A stretch of DNA of 5,090 nt from Bdellovibrionales bacterium. Lineage in GTDB: Bacteria; Bdellovibrionota; Bacteriovoracia; Bacteriovoracales; Bacteriovoracaceae. The notes beneath the pieces were generated by a model. The model was not told the origin of the DNA. It saw only the letters and a program-made list of their open reading frames with translations, and did no database searches. The stretch covers positions 1 through 5,090 of the forward strand of contig DAOVTR010000149.1 in NCBI GenBank assembly GCA_030633015.1, given 5' to 3'. This document shows, piece by piece, positions 1 through 5,090 of this stretch (positions are counted from its first letter, which is position 1; each line of letters opens with the position of its first letter). The position numbers and the translations under genes were made by a program.

Positions 1-442
1 CACCATTATAATTAAGCATTGGTTTCCATGAGTGAAAACTGATGATTATTCCCGGGGGAAATTTTTGAAATAATTTAACTAGATACTTATTTTCAGGCTC
101 ACTGAGGGGTTTAGGGCCTGGATTATGTTTTTTAACTTGGGACTGATCACTCCAATGGTCTGTGGGGTAATTTCTATTTAAATCTACTCCACTAGAGTTA
201 ACTCTAGTGGACGCTCTATATCCATCAACGTTTAATATTGGAACCGATACTACTGGTAGTTCAAGCTCTTCACTGTTTTCTAACCACTGCATTATTTGCT
301 TTAGGAGGTAAACTCCTTCAACTTCATCACCATGGGTTCCAGCAATCAAATATATATATTTAGAAGCTTTAAATTCAGATCTTAATGACTGAATTTTTTC
401 TCCTTCTACAGATTGACCTGCTTTTAAATCTACAAACATCAT
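1..442 (-). CDS. M14-family zinc carboxypeptidase, MpaA-like (partial, C-terminus off left edge)
   Basis: The first 147 codons of a metallocarboxypeptidase are visible; the rest lies beyond the left edge. Residues 35-42 read GTHGDEVE, giving the HxxE zinc ligands H37 and E40. Residues 85-93 read GVDLNRNYP, the asparagine-arginine substrate-carboxylate site of M14 enzymes. Residues 133-138 (IISFHS) give the third zinc ligand, H137. The catalytic glutamate would be in the missing part. The arrangement (GTHGDE, then an LNVDGYR stretch, then GVDLNRN) resembles the murein tripeptide amidase MpaA and related small M14 proteins, which cleave cell-wall-derived or other peptides in the cytoplasm. There is no signal peptide, consistent with a cytosolic enzyme. 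Translation is set at the first of two adjacent ATGs because AAGGA at 451-455 lies 8 nt upstream. The gene is divergent from tyrS. Family membership is firm; murein-peptide specificity is inference. Confidence 0.88.
   Translation of the reverse strand, partial: MMFVDLKAGQSVEGEKIQSLRSEFKASKYIYLIAGTHGDEVEGVYLLKQIMQWLENSEELELPVVSVPILNVDGYRASTRVNSSGVDLNRNYPTDHWSDQSQVKKHNPGPKPLSEPENKYLVKLFQKFPPGIIISFHSWKPMLNYNG
188..211. repeat. 24-bp perfect palindrome inside the carboxypeptidase gene
   Basis: The half-site TCCACTAGAGTT is followed immediately by its exact reverse complement, with the centre between 199 and 200 (GTTAAC core). It covers exactly eight in-frame codons (residues 78-85, STRVNSSG), so both strands read the same octapeptide in that register. 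In the mRNA it could fold as a 10-bp stem with a 4-nt loop. It overlaps the R-x-N-x-x-G stretch just before the conserved DLNRN motif, so protein constraint accounts for part of it. Whether it is functional is unknown. Confidence 0.9.
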
Positions 443-468
443 AAATTGATTCCTTAAAAATATTTAAA

Positions 469-497
469 ATCATAATAAAATAATCAGCTCTTGTTAA
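469..497 (-). promoter_or_regulatory. Predicted sigma-70 promoter of the carboxypeptidase gene
   Basis: On the minus strand, TTAACA (492-497) is separated by exactly 17 bp from TATGAT (469-474). Each hexamer matches five of six consensus positions. Transcription would begin near 462, leaving about 20 nt before the ATG at 442, enough to hold the AAGGA ribosome site at 451-455. The match and position are good, but surrounding DNA is so A+T-rich that chance matches are common. Confidence 0.55.
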
Positions 498-550
498 AAT
501 AATAATAATAAAAAGGCCCTTTTTTTTGTTACAAATAGATAATTTAATGA

Positions 551-564
551 TTTTTTTAAAAAAA
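551..564. repeat. T7A7 palindromic tract in the divergent intergenic region
   Basis: Seven T are followed by seven A, directly upstream of TTGACT at 565-570. A tract of this kind may be rigid or bent and could act as an UP-like element or nucleoid-protein site between the two divergent genes. The tract is certain; any role is inference. Confidence 0.5.
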
Positions 565-585
565 TTGACTTTTTAGTATTTAATC

Positions 586-614
586 CTGTCAACATTGGTT
601 AAATACGATAATAT
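586..614 (+). promoter_or_regulatory. Weak candidate promoter of the tyrS operon
   Basis: CTGTCA (586-591) and TAATAT (609-614) are 17 bp apart, each matching four of six consensus bases. Initiation near 621 would leave a leader of about 23 nt, too short for a T-box. TTGACT at 565-570 is a better -35 hexamer but has no convincing -10 at the right distance, and TACGAT (604-609) and GATAAT (607-612) are competing -10 candidates. A promoter is expected here because the flanking genes diverge, but the exact boxes are uncertain. Confidence 0.35.
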
Positions 615-643
615 TCATCTTAAAATGATTTATAGGATCAAAG

Positions 644-1879
644 ATGAAAAATGCAAAATATAGTGAATCGACAATTAAAGAAGCTAATAAACAATTCTCT
701 CACTTGAAATATGGAACCTTAGAGATAACTCCAGAAGATGAGTTTGTTTCAATGCTTGAAAAGTCAATTGATAGCAATATACCTTTAAATGTTAAATGCG
801 GGATAGATCCTACAGAAACAGACGTTCATTTAGGCCATTTAGTTACATATAGAAAGACTAGGCAGTTGCAAGATTTGGGTCACAATGGAATCGTGATTAT
901 TGGAGATTATACTGCCAGTATTGGTGATCCTACTGGAAAAGATGAATCAAGAGCAACGTTGAGTTTAGAGCAAGTTTCTAAAAATGCAGAAAAATATTTA
1001 GATCAAGTTTATACTGTTCTTGACAAAAACAAAACGGAAGTTAAATTTCAGTCAGAATGGTTTTCTAAGGTCTCACTTAGAGATGTCATTACATGGGCAT
1101 CTCAGACAACGGTTGCCAAATTATTAGGACATGAAACATTTTCTAAAAGATTAGAAAGTGGATTACCACTTTCATTACATGAGATCTTTTATCCTGTGCT
1201 GCAAGGTATTGATTCTGTTTTTGTTAAGGCAGACGTAGAGCTTGGAGGTTCTGATCAAAAATTTAATGTTTTAATGGGAAGGGATTATCTTAAAAATGCA
1301 GGATTAAGACCTCAGGTTGCAATGCTGCTTCCAATTGTAACAGGTCTTTGTGGAACTCAAAAGATGAGTAAATCGTTGAATAATTACATCGGTATACTAG
1401 ATGACCCTTTTGATAAGTTTGGTAAAATAATGAGTATTCCGGACTCCATAATGGTTGAGTATTATAAATATTTAGCCGATTTTTCTAAAGAGCAAGTTGA
1501 AAATATTCAAAATGGATTAGATTCAGGCAAAATTCATCCTAATATTGCAAAAAAAGATCTTGCTCAGATAATAGTTAAATTTTTTCATGGAGAAGAAACA
1601 TCAATTTTAATGCGTGAGAAATTTGAGTCAGTATTTACAAAGAAAAATGCACCGGAAGACACTCCTGAATTTACTTTTTCACGGGGAGAAAGTTTAATTG
1701 ATATATTATTAAAAGCATCAATGATTTCATCAAAAAGTGATGGAAGAAGACTTATTAAACAGAATGCTATTGGAGTAATTTATGGAGCAAAATTTAGTGA
1801 TACTGAAGTAAAACTAGATGAATCTTTTAGCGGTAAAACCATAAAAATAGGAAAACGTAAGTTTTTAAAGTTGATTTAA
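644..1879 (+). CDS. tyrS: Tyrosyl-tRNA synthetase
   Basis: This cytoplasmic class I aminoacyl-tRNA synthetase attaches tyrosine to tRNA-Tyr using ATP. The Rossmann catalytic domain carries the HIGH-type signature as HLGH (residues 62-65) after CGIDPTETDV, then GDYTASIGDPTG (87-98), and the tyrosine/ATP region with YPVLQGIDSV and DVELGGSDQKFN. The second signature is KMSKS (240-244). From about residue 347 to the end is an S4-type RNA-binding domain that contacts the tRNA. KMSKS rather than KFGKS, together with the ELGGSDQKFN form, places it in the TyrZ-like bacterial subtype. Its 411 residues are normal for the family. The start is supported by AGGA at 634-637, 6 nt upstream. It is first in a three-gene operon, with rnhA beginning 1 nt after its stop. 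No T-box or other leader structure is seen. Confidence 0.97.
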   Translation: MKNAKYSESTIKEANKQFSHLKYGTLEITPEDEFVSMLEKSIDSNIPLNVKCGIDPTETDVHLGHLVTYRKTRQLQDLGHNGIVIIGDYTASIGDPTGKDESRATLSLEQVSKNAEKYLDQVYTVLDKNKTEVKFQSEWFSKVSLRDVITWASQTTVAKLLGHETFSKRLESGLPLSLHEIFYPVLQGIDSVFVKADVELGGSDQKFNVLMGRDYLKNAGLRPQVAMLLPIVTGLCGTQKMSKSLNNYIGILDDPFDKFGKIMSIPDSIMVEYYKYLADFSKEQVENIQNGLDSGKIHPNIAKKDLAQIIVKFFHGEETSILMREKFESVFTKKNAPEDTPEFTFSRGESLIDILLKASMISSKSDGRRLIKQNAIGVIYGAKFSDTEVKLDESFSGKTIKIGKRKFLKLI

Positions 1880-1880
1880 T

Positions 1881-2525
1881 ATGAGTAAGCAGCATTTAAT
1901 TTATACTATTGAAAAATTAACAAAAGTTTTTTCTGATGATCAGGAAGCATTAAAAGCATGTCAGTATTTGACTAATAAAATTAGTGATCAGTTTGAAGAT
2001 GATGATCCGAAAACTGATCAGGTTTTTAAAATACCCAAAGAATTAAAAAATTATAAAGGATTTGTTATCTATACTGATGGGGCATGTCGAGGAAATCCCG
2101 GCCCAGGATCATGGGCATATTTTATTCAAAATAGTTCTGAAGAAATTATTTCACAAGCTGCTATGGCATTTAATAAAACAACCAATAATCAAATGGAGCT
2201 TGAAGCAGTAATTCAATCCTTAGATTATCTAAAGGATTATATTAATAGTAGTAATAAATATTCTCTAGGTACTGAAATTCATTTATATAGTGATTCTAAA
2301 TATGTAGTGGAGGGATTTAATAGTTGGATTAATGGGTGGAAAAATAGAGGTTGGAAGAAATCTGATAAAAAAGAGCCCGAAAATTTAGCTCAATGGAAGC
2401 AATTAGATATTCATAAGAGTCATTTTAAAAATATTTATCTTCATTGGGTGAGGGGACATTCTGGACACCCTCAAAATGAATATTGTGACTTAATGGCCAA
2501 TGTTGCTTTAGATAAAATGGAGTGA
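1881..2525 (+). CDS. rnhA: Ribonuclease HI with N-terminal extension
   Basis: This enzyme degrades the RNA strand of RNA-DNA hybrids such as R-loops and replication primers. The RNase H domain spans about residues 59-212. Its active site is complete: D66 in YTDGAC, E106 in QMELEA, D138 in YSDSKY and D203 in EYCDLMA. H193 in WVRGHSGH corresponds to the mobile catalytic histidine of the E. coli enzyme. The basic handle region (WINGWKNRGWKK, 149-160) is present. Unlike the usual protein of about 155 residues, it has 56 extra N-terminal residues, acidic around 35-46 and probably helical. These do not look like the known hybrid-binding domain. No ATG, and no start codon with a ribosome site, lies between residue 1 and the domain, so the extension is probably translated. 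There is no clear ribosome site, and the ATG lies 1 nt after the tyrS stop, suggesting translational coupling. Confidence 0.95.
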   Translation: MSKQHLIYTIEKLTKVFSDDQEALKACQYLTNKISDQFEDDDPKTDQVFKIPKELKNYKGFVIYTDGACRGNPGPGSWAYFIQNSSEEIISQAAMAFNKTTNNQMELEAVIQSLDYLKDYINSSNKYSLGTEIHLYSDSKYVVEGFNSWINGWKNRGWKKSDKKEPENLAQWKQLDIHKSHFKNIYLHWVRGHSGHPQNEYCDLMANVALDKME

Positions 2526-2531
2526 GTTTTG
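2519..2531 (+). promoter_or_regulatory. Ribosome binding site deciding a TTG start
   Basis: GGAG at 2519-2522 lies within the last codons of rnhA, overlapping its stop region, and is 6 nt from TTG at 2529. This spacing selects TTG rather than the later in-frame ATG at 2574. Starting at the ATG would delete most of the lipoprotein signal peptide. Confidence 0.75.
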
Positions 2532-3341
2532 AATAAACATCTATTTTTATTTATCATATGTTTAATTTATTTGATGGTTGGTTGTTCTGGTATTAAATTA
2601 ATTACAAAATCTAATTCAGATACTTATAGTCAAGATTTTAATCTTATGTCTACTATTTGGATGCAAAATTCTTCAGAGTATATTGCCTTAACCTATCAAG
2701 CATTTAATATTGCAAAATTTAGATTAGATCAAAAACTAAAAAATATAAATAACCCAAGACCATTGGCGATAATTGTTGATGTTGATGAGACTATTTTAAG
2801 TAATGCCCCTTATCAAGCTAGAAATGTTTTGAAAAATAGATCCTTTTCTGAGGATGAGTGGTTTAGGTGGACTTCTCAAAGTAGTGCAGAGGCCATTGCT
2901 GGAGCAGTTGATTTTTTGAAATATGCTTATTCAAAAAATATTGATATTTTTTATATTACCAATAGGCATTATAAAGAACTTGATTTTACAATTACAAATT
3001 TAAAAAGATTAGGATTGCCAGTTAATAAAAAGTTTATATATCCACAGAGAGATAATCCTAGCAAAAAAATAAGGAGAGATTCTGTGTTGGCCACTCATGA
3101 GATCCTTCTATTAATAGGTGATTCTATGGCAGATTTTCATGAAATATTTGATAATTTATCTTTAGAGCAGGCAAAGAGGTATACAGGGAAATTAAAGGAC
3201 GAGTTTGGAGATAGGTTCATAATTTTGCCTAATCCAATGTATGGAGCTTGGCTGCCAATAATTTATAAAAATAGCAATGCGACTAATAGTCATAGCAGGC
3301 ATGATGCACTGTTGAATCATTTGTACCCAATGAAAGAGTAG
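2529..3341 (+). CDS. HAD-family acid phosphatase, lipoprotein e(P4)-like
   Basis: This is a predicted outer-membrane or periplasm-facing phosphatase of the class B/e(P4) acid phosphatase family. Relatives dephosphorylate nucleotides, including nicotinamide mononucleotide, and help Haemophilus scavenge NAD. The signal peptide (residues 1-18) has a long hydrophobic core and ends MVG-C19-S, a lipobox with an unusual methionine at -3. Residues 43-60 (IWMQNSSEY, then ALTYQAFN) match the region upstream of the e(P4) active site. HAD motif I is DVDET (84-88), with D84 as predicted nucleophile and D86 as acid/base. Motif II is TNR (144-146). The motif III lysine is probably K179 or K180. Motif IV is GDSMAD, with D198 and D202 binding magnesium. 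Its 270 residues match the family. The start is TTG. It is last in the operon, with 3 nt separating it from rnhA, and no terminator follows it. The natural substrate is not shown by sequence. Confidence 0.92.
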   Translation: MNKHLFLFIICLIYLMVGCSGIKLITKSNSDTYSQDFNLMSTIWMQNSSEYIALTYQAFNIAKFRLDQKLKNINNPRPLAIIVDVDETILSNAPYQARNVLKNRSFSEDEWFRWTSQSSAEAIAGAVDFLKYAYSKNIDIFYITNRHYKELDFTITNLKRLGLPVNKKFIYPQRDNPSKKIRRDSVLATHEILLLIGDSMADFHEIFDNLSLEQAKRYTGKLKDEFGDRFIILPNPMYGAWLPIIYKNSNATNSHSRHDALLNHLYPMKE

Positions 3342-3342
3342 C

Positions 3343-3372
3343 TTGCATTTATACAGAAAAAAAATATATAAT
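3343..3372 (+). promoter_or_regulatory. Predicted promoter of the FKBP isomerase gene
   Basis: A perfect TATAAT -10 box (3367-3372) lies 18 bp after TTGCAT (3343-3348), which matches three of six -35 positions. Initiation near 3379 would give a leader of about 43 nt containing AAAGGA at 3408-3413, 8 nt before the ATG. As no terminator lies between the phosphatase and this gene, readthrough from the tyrS operon is also possible. Confidence 0.5.
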
Positions 3373-3421
3373 TAGTTCGAATTTTGATTAATATTTAAAC
3401 ATTTCACAAAGGAAAAAATTA

Positions 3422-4123
3422 ATGAAATTACTTATGATTTTAACTGTATTGTTAACTTCAATCACTTTTCAAGCTTGTAAGCCTAAAAAAGCTGAAGTTA
3501 AAACTGATGATGATAAAACATTTTATGTTGTAGGCCATATGTTTGGATCTAGACTTAATAACTTAAATCTTTCTGATAAAGAACTTGATTTTTTAAAACA
3601 AGGTCTCGCTGATTCTGCAAGAGGGGTAAAGCCATCTTGTGAAGTCGCCAAGTATCAGCCTAATGTTCAAAAGATGTTTAAGGATAGAATTAGTCAAAGT
3701 AGTAAGAAAGTGAAAGAAGAGGGTGGGAAATATATTGAAAAATTTATTGCAGATGGTGCGAAAAAAACAAAATCAGGACTTGCTTATAAAATAATTAAAG
3801 ATGGTAAGGGAAAAAAACCTAAAGAAACTGATAAAGTAGAAGTTCACTATCACGGCACTTTAATTAATGGCACTGTTTTCGATTCATCTGTTGATCGTGG
3901 TAAAACTGTTGAATTTCCACTTAATAGAGTAATTAAAGGGTGGACAGAAGGTTTGCAACTAATTGGTGAAGGTGGAAAGATTAAGTTAGTTATCCCTTCA
4001 GAGCTTGCATATGGTGATAACGGTGCACCTCCTAAGATTCCAGGTGGAGCAACTCTTATTTTTGATGTTGAGCTTTTTAAAATTAATAAAGAAGCACCAA
4101 AAAAAGCAAAGAAGAAAAAATAA
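3422..4123 (+). CDS. FKBP-type peptidyl-prolyl cis-trans isomerase, FkpA/Mip-like, exported
   Basis: This envelope protein-folding catalyst isomerises proline peptide bonds and probably acts as a periplasmic or surface chaperone. Residues 1-18 form a signal peptide. C19 (in TFQAC, then KPKK) may be lipidated, though F-Q-A is a poor lipobox. Residues 32-110 correspond to the helical N-terminal dimerisation domain of FkpA and Mip, opening FYVVGHMFGSRL. The FKBP domain follows at about 117-222. It contains the usual pocket residues: Y143 in VHYHGTL, F153 and D154 in TVFDSS, V170-I171, W174 in KGWTEGL, Y197 in ELAYGDNG and F214 in LIFDVEL. The stretch GGKIKLVIPSELAYG is nearly identical to FkpA as I recall it. 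A lysine-rich tail ends in KKAKKKK. It has its own promoter-like element and ribosome site and is followed by a strong terminator. FkpA and Mip orthologues cannot be told apart here, so no symbol is given. Confidence 0.95.
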   Translation: MKLLMILTVLLTSITFQACKPKKAEVKTDDDKTFYVVGHMFGSRLNNLNLSDKELDFLKQGLADSARGVKPSCEVAKYQPNVQKMFKDRISQSSKKVKEEGGKYIEKFIADGAKKTKSGLAYKIIKDGKGKKPKETDKVEVHYHGTLINGTVFDSSVDRGKTVEFPLNRVIKGWTEGLQLIGEGGKIKLVIPSELAYGDNGAPPKIPGGATLIFDVELFKINKEAPKKAKKKK

Positions 4124-4145
4124 TTTAGATTAAAACTATAATAGG

Positions 4146-4173
4146 AAAGGCTCCGCAAATGGAGCCTTTTTTT
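4146..4173 (+). terminator. Intrinsic terminator of the FKBP gene
   Basis: AAAGGCTCC (4146-4154) and GGAGCCTTT (4161-4169) form a 9-bp stem around a 6-nt loop, and the T run continues to 4173. It starts 22 nt after the FKBP stop. The minus-strand T tract is only three bases, so it works mainly for plus-strand transcripts. Confidence 0.92.
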
Positions 4174-4178
4174 ATTAT

Positions 4179-4517
4179 CTAGTAGCTTGCGTTTTTTGAG
4201 TAACAGTTTAGATCAAATATTACGTTTCCATTACGAAATTTAACGAATCTTACTCCAGTAGGAGTTGGAATAAATAAAATGGCTCCCCGTACTCTTCCAC
4301 CAGCAAAATTTTCGATTTCTAGGCCTTCCTCAGAACATGTTGTATGAATTTTATCATAACTTCCTGGCTTAACATGGTGTGCTTGTCCATCAGCGATAAC
4401 AATTTGTTCTTCACCTGCAATATTGAAGCTTAATGCTAGGTCTCCTATTTGTTTAATTTCAAGAGGTATTTGCTCTGAGTTATTATCACTAAAAAATATT
4501 ATAAGTCGAAAAGTTAG
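4179..4517 (-). pseudogene. 5'-truncated or startless coding remnant, unknown secreted-type protein
   Basis: The minus strand has 112 sense codons, from just after a TAG at 4518-4520 to a TAG at 4179-4181. The translation looks like real protein. It is a mixed, probably beta-rich sequence with segments such as LALSFNIAGEEQIVIADG, HHVKPGSYDKIHTTC, GRVRGAILFIPTPTG and VRFVKFRNGNVIFDLNCYS. It contains two cysteines (codons 61 and 105), which could form a disulfide. No ATG, GTG or TTG occurs anywhere in the frame and no ribosome site precedes it. About 20 nt upstream is the terminator of the neighbouring minus-strand gene. The first codons, RLIIFF, are hydrophobic and could be the tail of a lost signal peptide. 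I do not recognise the family. Alternatives are a rare non-canonical start (ATA or ATT), a sequencing error, or a chance open frame; the last seems unlikely from its composition. Confidence 0.5.
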
Positions 4518-4523
4518 CTAACT
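4512..4523. repeat. 12-bp palindrome upstream of the coding remnant
   Basis: AGTTAGCTAACT is its own reverse complement. It lies between the terminator at 4536-4566 and the open frame, and contains the TAG that closes the frame upstream. A TATAAT sits just downstream on the minus strand (4498-4503) but has no matching -35. It could be an operator relic, but a 12-bp palindrome can arise by chance in a window this size. Confidence 0.35.
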
Positions 4524-4535
4524 AGTTTTAATTAT

Positions 4536-4566
4536 AAAAAAAGGCTCCATTTCGGAGCCTTTTTTA
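4536..4566 (-). terminator. Intrinsic terminator of the right-edge minus-strand gene (bidirectional form)
   Basis: On the minus strand a stem of GGCTCC (4554-4559) with GGAGCC (4543-4548) encloses a 5-nt loop and is extended by A-T pairs to about 12 bp. A run of seven T (4536-4542) follows. It begins about 24 nt after the stop codon at 4590-4592. The plus-strand T run at 4560-4565 is also long, so it may stop transcription from either side. Confidence 0.92.
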
Positions 4567-4589
4567 CTTATTTGATTTAAAAATTGAAA

Positions 4590-5090
4590 TTAAAACCATC
4601 TTTTTTTAGGCTTGTACCAGCAAAGTGGTCTTGATCCCACTTCGTTACCATCTTTTCTATTACAATATCCATGGTCAATATCTTTTTCATCAGGCTCAAG
4701 GTATGGATCCATATTACAAAGTGATGCTGCCATATATGTGTCTAATCTACATTGAACAGGTGGATAGCCATTTGTATTAGTTCTTTTAACAACTGTTTGA
4801 TCTGGAGTTTCAATTGCAATTGGCTCTTCTAAATCCATAAGATCTGCCAAAAGATTACCTAAAGATAATCCGGCCATAGCTCCTCTTTGGCAAATTGCAG
4901 AATCTTCAAGATTTGAATAAATTTGATTGCACTTATTAATTACAAATTTTGTAGCACTTGCTTCTTTTGCAAGTGTTATGTTGTCATCTTGTTCAAAAAA
5001 CTTTTTTAAACATTTTCCTGCACCATAAAAATCTGCTTGTCCTTCACTTGCGGCCCAAGATGATCCAAGCCAACTTCCTTTTTTTGGAAG
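4590..5090 (-). CDS. C-terminal part of a secreted cysteine-rich protein, possible metallopeptidase (N-terminus off right edge)
   Basis: The frame is open from the right edge to the TAA at 4590-4592, giving 166 residues with no start. The ATG at 4877 is an internal methionine. The visible N-terminal part reads GSWLGSSWAASEGQADFYGAGKC. E16-GQA-D20 fits the ExxxD element that supplies the third zinc ligand in gluzincin peptidases, so an HExxH motif may lie just beyond the edge. That is inference, as the catalytic part is not in the window. Seven cysteines (visible residues 27, 54, 67, 114, 125, 143, 157) suggest disulfides and export. A helical, lower-complexity part (AGLSLGNLLADLMDLEEP, 72-89) leads to a Cys- and aromatic-rich end (CWYKPKKRWF). 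The gene has its own terminator at 4536-4566 and is convergent with the FKBP gene. Coding is confident; function is tentative. Confidence 0.8.
   Translation of the reverse strand, partial: LPKKGSWLGSSWAASEGQADFYGAGKCLKKFFEQDDNITLAKEASATKFVINKCNQIYSNLEDSAICQRGAMAGLSLGNLLADLMDLEEPIAIETPDQTVVKRTNTNGYPPVQCRLDTYMAASLCNMDPYLEPDEKDIDHGYCNRKDGNEVGSRPLCWYKPKKRWF

Noticed and set aside
498..511. AAT trinucleotide run as a functional microsatellite
   Set aside because: It has only about four copies in very A+T-rich intergenic DNA and lies outside any coding frame, so it is not notable.
510..528. AAAAAGGCCCTTTTT-like inverted repeat as a terminator
   Set aside because: The two arms are separated by a single base, leaving no proper loop, and most of the possible stem is A-T. 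It also sits upstream of both divergent genes rather than after one.
601..643. T-box or other tRNA-sensing leader before tyrS
   Set aside because: The whole intergenic gap is 201 bp, shared with a divergent promoter, and has no T-box consensus or antiterminator-terminator pair.
3850..4158. Minus-strand open frame of 102 codons opposite the FKBP gene
   Set aside because: It lies antisense to the conserved FKBP domain, crosses the terminator, and its translation has no recognisable domain. It is a shadow of the real gene.
4518..4550. ATG at 4548-4550 (minus strand) as start of the remnant frame
   Set aside because: It is in frame but lies inside the terminator hairpin and reaches TAG at 4518-4520 after ten codons, so it cannot start the downstream frame without readthrough.
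4590..4877. A separate 95-residue gene starting at the ATG at 4877
   Set aside because: The same frame continues open and protein-like to the window edge, with conserved-looking cysteines, and no ribosome site precedes this ATG. It is an internal methionine of a longer protein.
1..5090. tRNA, rRNA, CRISPR array, insertion sequence or attachment site
   Set aside because: No cloverleaf with conserved TTC arm, no evenly spaced direct repeats, no transposase or integrase, and no terminal repeats with target duplications were seen on either strand.

Overview
This is a strongly AT-rich bacterial window (about one-third G+C by eye) of compact housekeeping and envelope genes. A lipoprotein acid phosphatase, a Mip/FkpA-type periplasmic isomerase and a Cys-rich secreted protein all point to a Gram-negative cell. 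The mix, together with an MpaA-like carboxypeptidase and the C-terminal part of a protease-like protein with an EGQAD motif, resembles low-G+C Bdellovibrionota (Bacteriovoracales). That placement is an inference from gene style, not a proven assignment.

Layout, left to right. Positions 1-442 (minus strand) hold the first 147 codons of an M14-family zinc carboxypeptidase that runs off the left edge. It is not a closed ORF but is unmistakable from its motifs. A 24-bp perfect palindrome at 188-211 lies exactly in codon register inside its conserved core. A 201-bp divergent intergenic region follows, with a good minus-strand promoter and a weaker plus-strand one. Next comes a tight plus-strand operon: tyrS (tyrosyl-tRNA synthetase, KMSKS type), rnhA (RNase HI with an unusual 56-residue N-terminal extension) and an e(P4)-like HAD acid phosphatase lipoprotein that starts at TTG. 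The gaps between these genes are only 1 and 3 nt. After an 80-bp gap containing a TATAAT promoter element comes an FkpA/Mip-like FKBP prolyl isomerase, ending in a strong intrinsic terminator.

The right end is on the minus strand. At 4179-4517 there is a 112-codon open frame with protein-like codons but no ATG, GTG or TTG start, and with a terminator hairpin just upstream. I read it as a 5'-truncated gene remnant. From 4590 to the right edge is the C-terminal 166 residues of a secreted, cysteine-rich protein that may be a gluzincin-type metallopeptidase. The terminators at 4146-4173 and 4536-4566 have nearly identical sequences in opposite orientation and bracket the remnant.

Functionally, tyrS and rnhA serve translation and nucleic-acid maintenance. 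The phosphatase, isomerase and C-terminal protease-like fragment act in the envelope or outside the cell, and the carboxypeptidase probably processes peptides in the cytoplasm, perhaps recycled murein peptides. I found no complete novel defence or mobile system. The most unusual signals are the in-register palindrome and the startless, terminator-bracketed reading frame.
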